DNA of 15,450 nt from NCBI GenBank assembly GCA_002309835.1, contig DBYL01000023.1:1-15450 (forward strand), given 5' to 3'. Of the stretch, positions 14,363-15,450 are shown one piece after another. Under the pieces are notes generated by a model. The model did no database searches. It saw only the letters and a list, made by a program, of their open reading frames with translations, and had not been told where the DNA came from. Made by a program: the position numbers and the translations under genes. Position 1 is the stretch's first letter, and each line of letters starts with the position of its first letter. The DNA comes from Bacteroidales bacterium UBA1187 (GTDB lineage: Bacteria > Bacteroidota > Bacteroidia > Bacteroidales > Paludibacteraceae).

Positions 14363-15450
14363 ATGATTAGAGCGTATATCATTATTGGGTTGTATATCCT
14401 GGTGCCGGTGGTGATCATCGAGTGCTTCAAGCGCTGGACCTGGATGCAGAAGATAGGTACCGTAGTGGCGGCGTACGCCATCGGTATCTTGTTCGCCCTG
14501 ACGGGCTTTGTGCATTTCGACACAGGCACAGAGGCTGCGTTGACTTTCAGCAAGTTGCAGAGCACGATCATGTCGGTAGCGGTGCCGTTAGCTATCCCCC
14601 TGATGCTTTTCAACTGCGATTTCCGCTTATGGACAAAGGCGCTGCCCAAGACCATATGGTCGCTGGCAGGCGGTATCATCGCGGTGCTGGTAGCCGTCGT
14701 AAGCGGTTATTTCATCTTCCATACGCCGGACATACCGGAGTTCAACAAGGTAGCGGCGATGATGACGGGTATCTATACCGGCGGCACGATGAATTTCAAT
14801 GCCTTAGGTGCTTCGCTGGGCGTAGATAAGACGCTGATGGCGATCGTGCTGGCATTCGAGATGGTGCTGACCACGCCGTATATCTTCTTCATCATCGGTG
14901 GCGGATATAAGGTATTCCGCAAGATACTGCCGTATCAGGACATCACGCGCAAAGGGCGCACGGACGAGGCAGTGGAGTCCAAGGACGTAGAGAGCTACCG
15001 CGGCATGTTCGCCAAAGAGAACGTAGGCGGTATGTTCCTCGGCTTGGGTTTGAGTGTACTCTTCCTCGCTATCGGCGCCGGTCTGGCGCTGCTTATCACC
15101 GGTACGCTGAATGAGTTAGTAGTCATCCTCACGATCACTACGCTATCTATCATCGCGTCGTTCTTCAAGAAAGTGAGGGAGTTGCCGAAGACCTTTGAGT
15201 TAGGTATGTTCTTCATCCTTATCTTCTCGGTAATCGTAGCTTCGCTCTTCGATATCCATAGCGTCAACGGCGGCAGTCTGATGATCGGTCTATTCGTCGC
15301 ATGGGTGATGGTGATAGCCGCCGGTCTGCATCTGCTCTTCTGCCGTATCGCGCATGTGAGTGGAGACCTCTTCTGCGTGAGCCAGATAGCGCTGCTCTGT
15401 TCGCCGCCTTTCGTACCTCCGGTAGTTGGAGCGATGAAGAATAAGAAAGT
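14363..15450 (+). CDS. DUF819 family integral membrane protein (3' end cut)
   Basis: The ATG at 14363 (MIRAYIIIGLYILVPVVIIE), preceded by AGAGG five bases upstream, opens a frame that runs to the window end for 362 complete codons. The product is a polytopic membrane protein with roughly ten hydrophobic segments. The family marks are MMTGIYTGGTMNFNALG (about 133-149), FEMVLTTPYIFF and, near the visible end, CSPPFVPPVVGAMKNKK. These match my recollection of the DUF819 (YjcL-like) family, uncharacterised membrane proteins with a transporter-like fold of two inverted halves. A hydrophilic loop around residues 190-225 separates the halves. Only the last part of the second half should be missing. 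It follows the acyltransferase by 25 bases and is probably cotranscribed. Substrate and role are unknown. Confidence 0.85.
   Translation, partial: MIRAYIIIGLYILVPVVIIECFKRWTWMQKIGTVVAAYAIGILFALTGFVHFDTGTEAALTFSKLQSTIMSVAVPLAIPLMLFNCDFRLWTKALPKTIWSLAGGIIAVLVAVVSGYFIFHTPDIPEFNKVAAMMTGIYTGGTMNFNALGASLGVDKTLMAIVLAFEMVLTTPYIFFIIGGGYKVFRKILPYQDITRKGRTDEAVESKDVESYRGMFAKENVGGMFLGLGLSVLFLAIGAGLALLITGTLNELVVILTITTLSIIASFFKKVRELPKTFELGMFFILIFSVIVASLFDIHSVNGGSLMIGLFVAWVMVIAAGLHLLFCRIAHVSGDLFCVSQIALLCSPPFVPPVVGAMKNKK

Noticed and set aside
1..15450. tRNA, rRNA, riboswitch or CRISPR loci
   Set aside because: I looked for cloverleaf arms, direct repeats with regular spacers and known riboswitch cores in the gaps and found none.

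Overview
The window looks like chromosomal DNA of a Bacteroidota, most probably Bacteroidales, organism. The main reason is that several genes are preceded by the Bacteroidetes-type promoter (TTTG, 19-21 bases, TAnnTTTG) and by A-rich leaders without a clear Shine-Dalgarno site. The gene content agrees: a giant LamG/Ig-like secreted protein, a short C-terminal tail like those on proteins exported by type IX secretion, and small Bacteroidales-type proteins of unknown function.

Layout. Positions 1-2142 hold six small minus-strand genes: a partial one at the left edge, a 68-aa lipoprotein-like peptide, a 100-aa protein with a helix-turn-helix-like segment, a 104-aa protein, a 134-aa coiled-coil protein and a 142-aa protein. 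None has a function I can name. Three of the transcription units start from the identical box TACCTTTGCA, and the gaps contain strong hairpins. This looks like an accessory island (phage-like or other mobile cargo is possible), but no integrase, capsid or attachment site is visible. Positions 2206-2461 are a gene-free gap holding a hairpin, AT-rich sequence and a clear intrinsic terminator at 2411-2437.

Positions 2462-13055 are a two-gene minus-strand operon. A 3278-aa secreted multidomain protein (signal peptide, fibronectin III-like, carboxypeptidase-regulatory-like, Big_5-like, two LamG, BACON-like and repeated C-terminal modules) overlaps by about 35 bases a 263-aa secreted protein related to the Bacteroidetes 'FSV..FSQ.NL / SVR.VRP' paralogous family. 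Both end in a related tail of about 25 residues, which suggests export and surface attachment by the same system. A REP-like palindrome forms part of the coding sequence for the second protein's signal peptide.

Positions 13056-13332 are the divergent control region. An overlapping pair of opposite promoters is built around a perfect 11-base inverted repeat. A second minus-strand promoter and a very stable leader hairpin belong to the giant gene. Rightwards on the plus strand come a PlsC-type lysophospholipid acyltransferase (13333-14337) and, 25 bases later, a DUF819-family membrane protein cut by the window end.

Taken together, the right half pairs an envelope-lipid enzyme and a transporter-like membrane protein with a divergently transcribed giant cell-surface protein. 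The left half is a separate small-gene accessory cluster.
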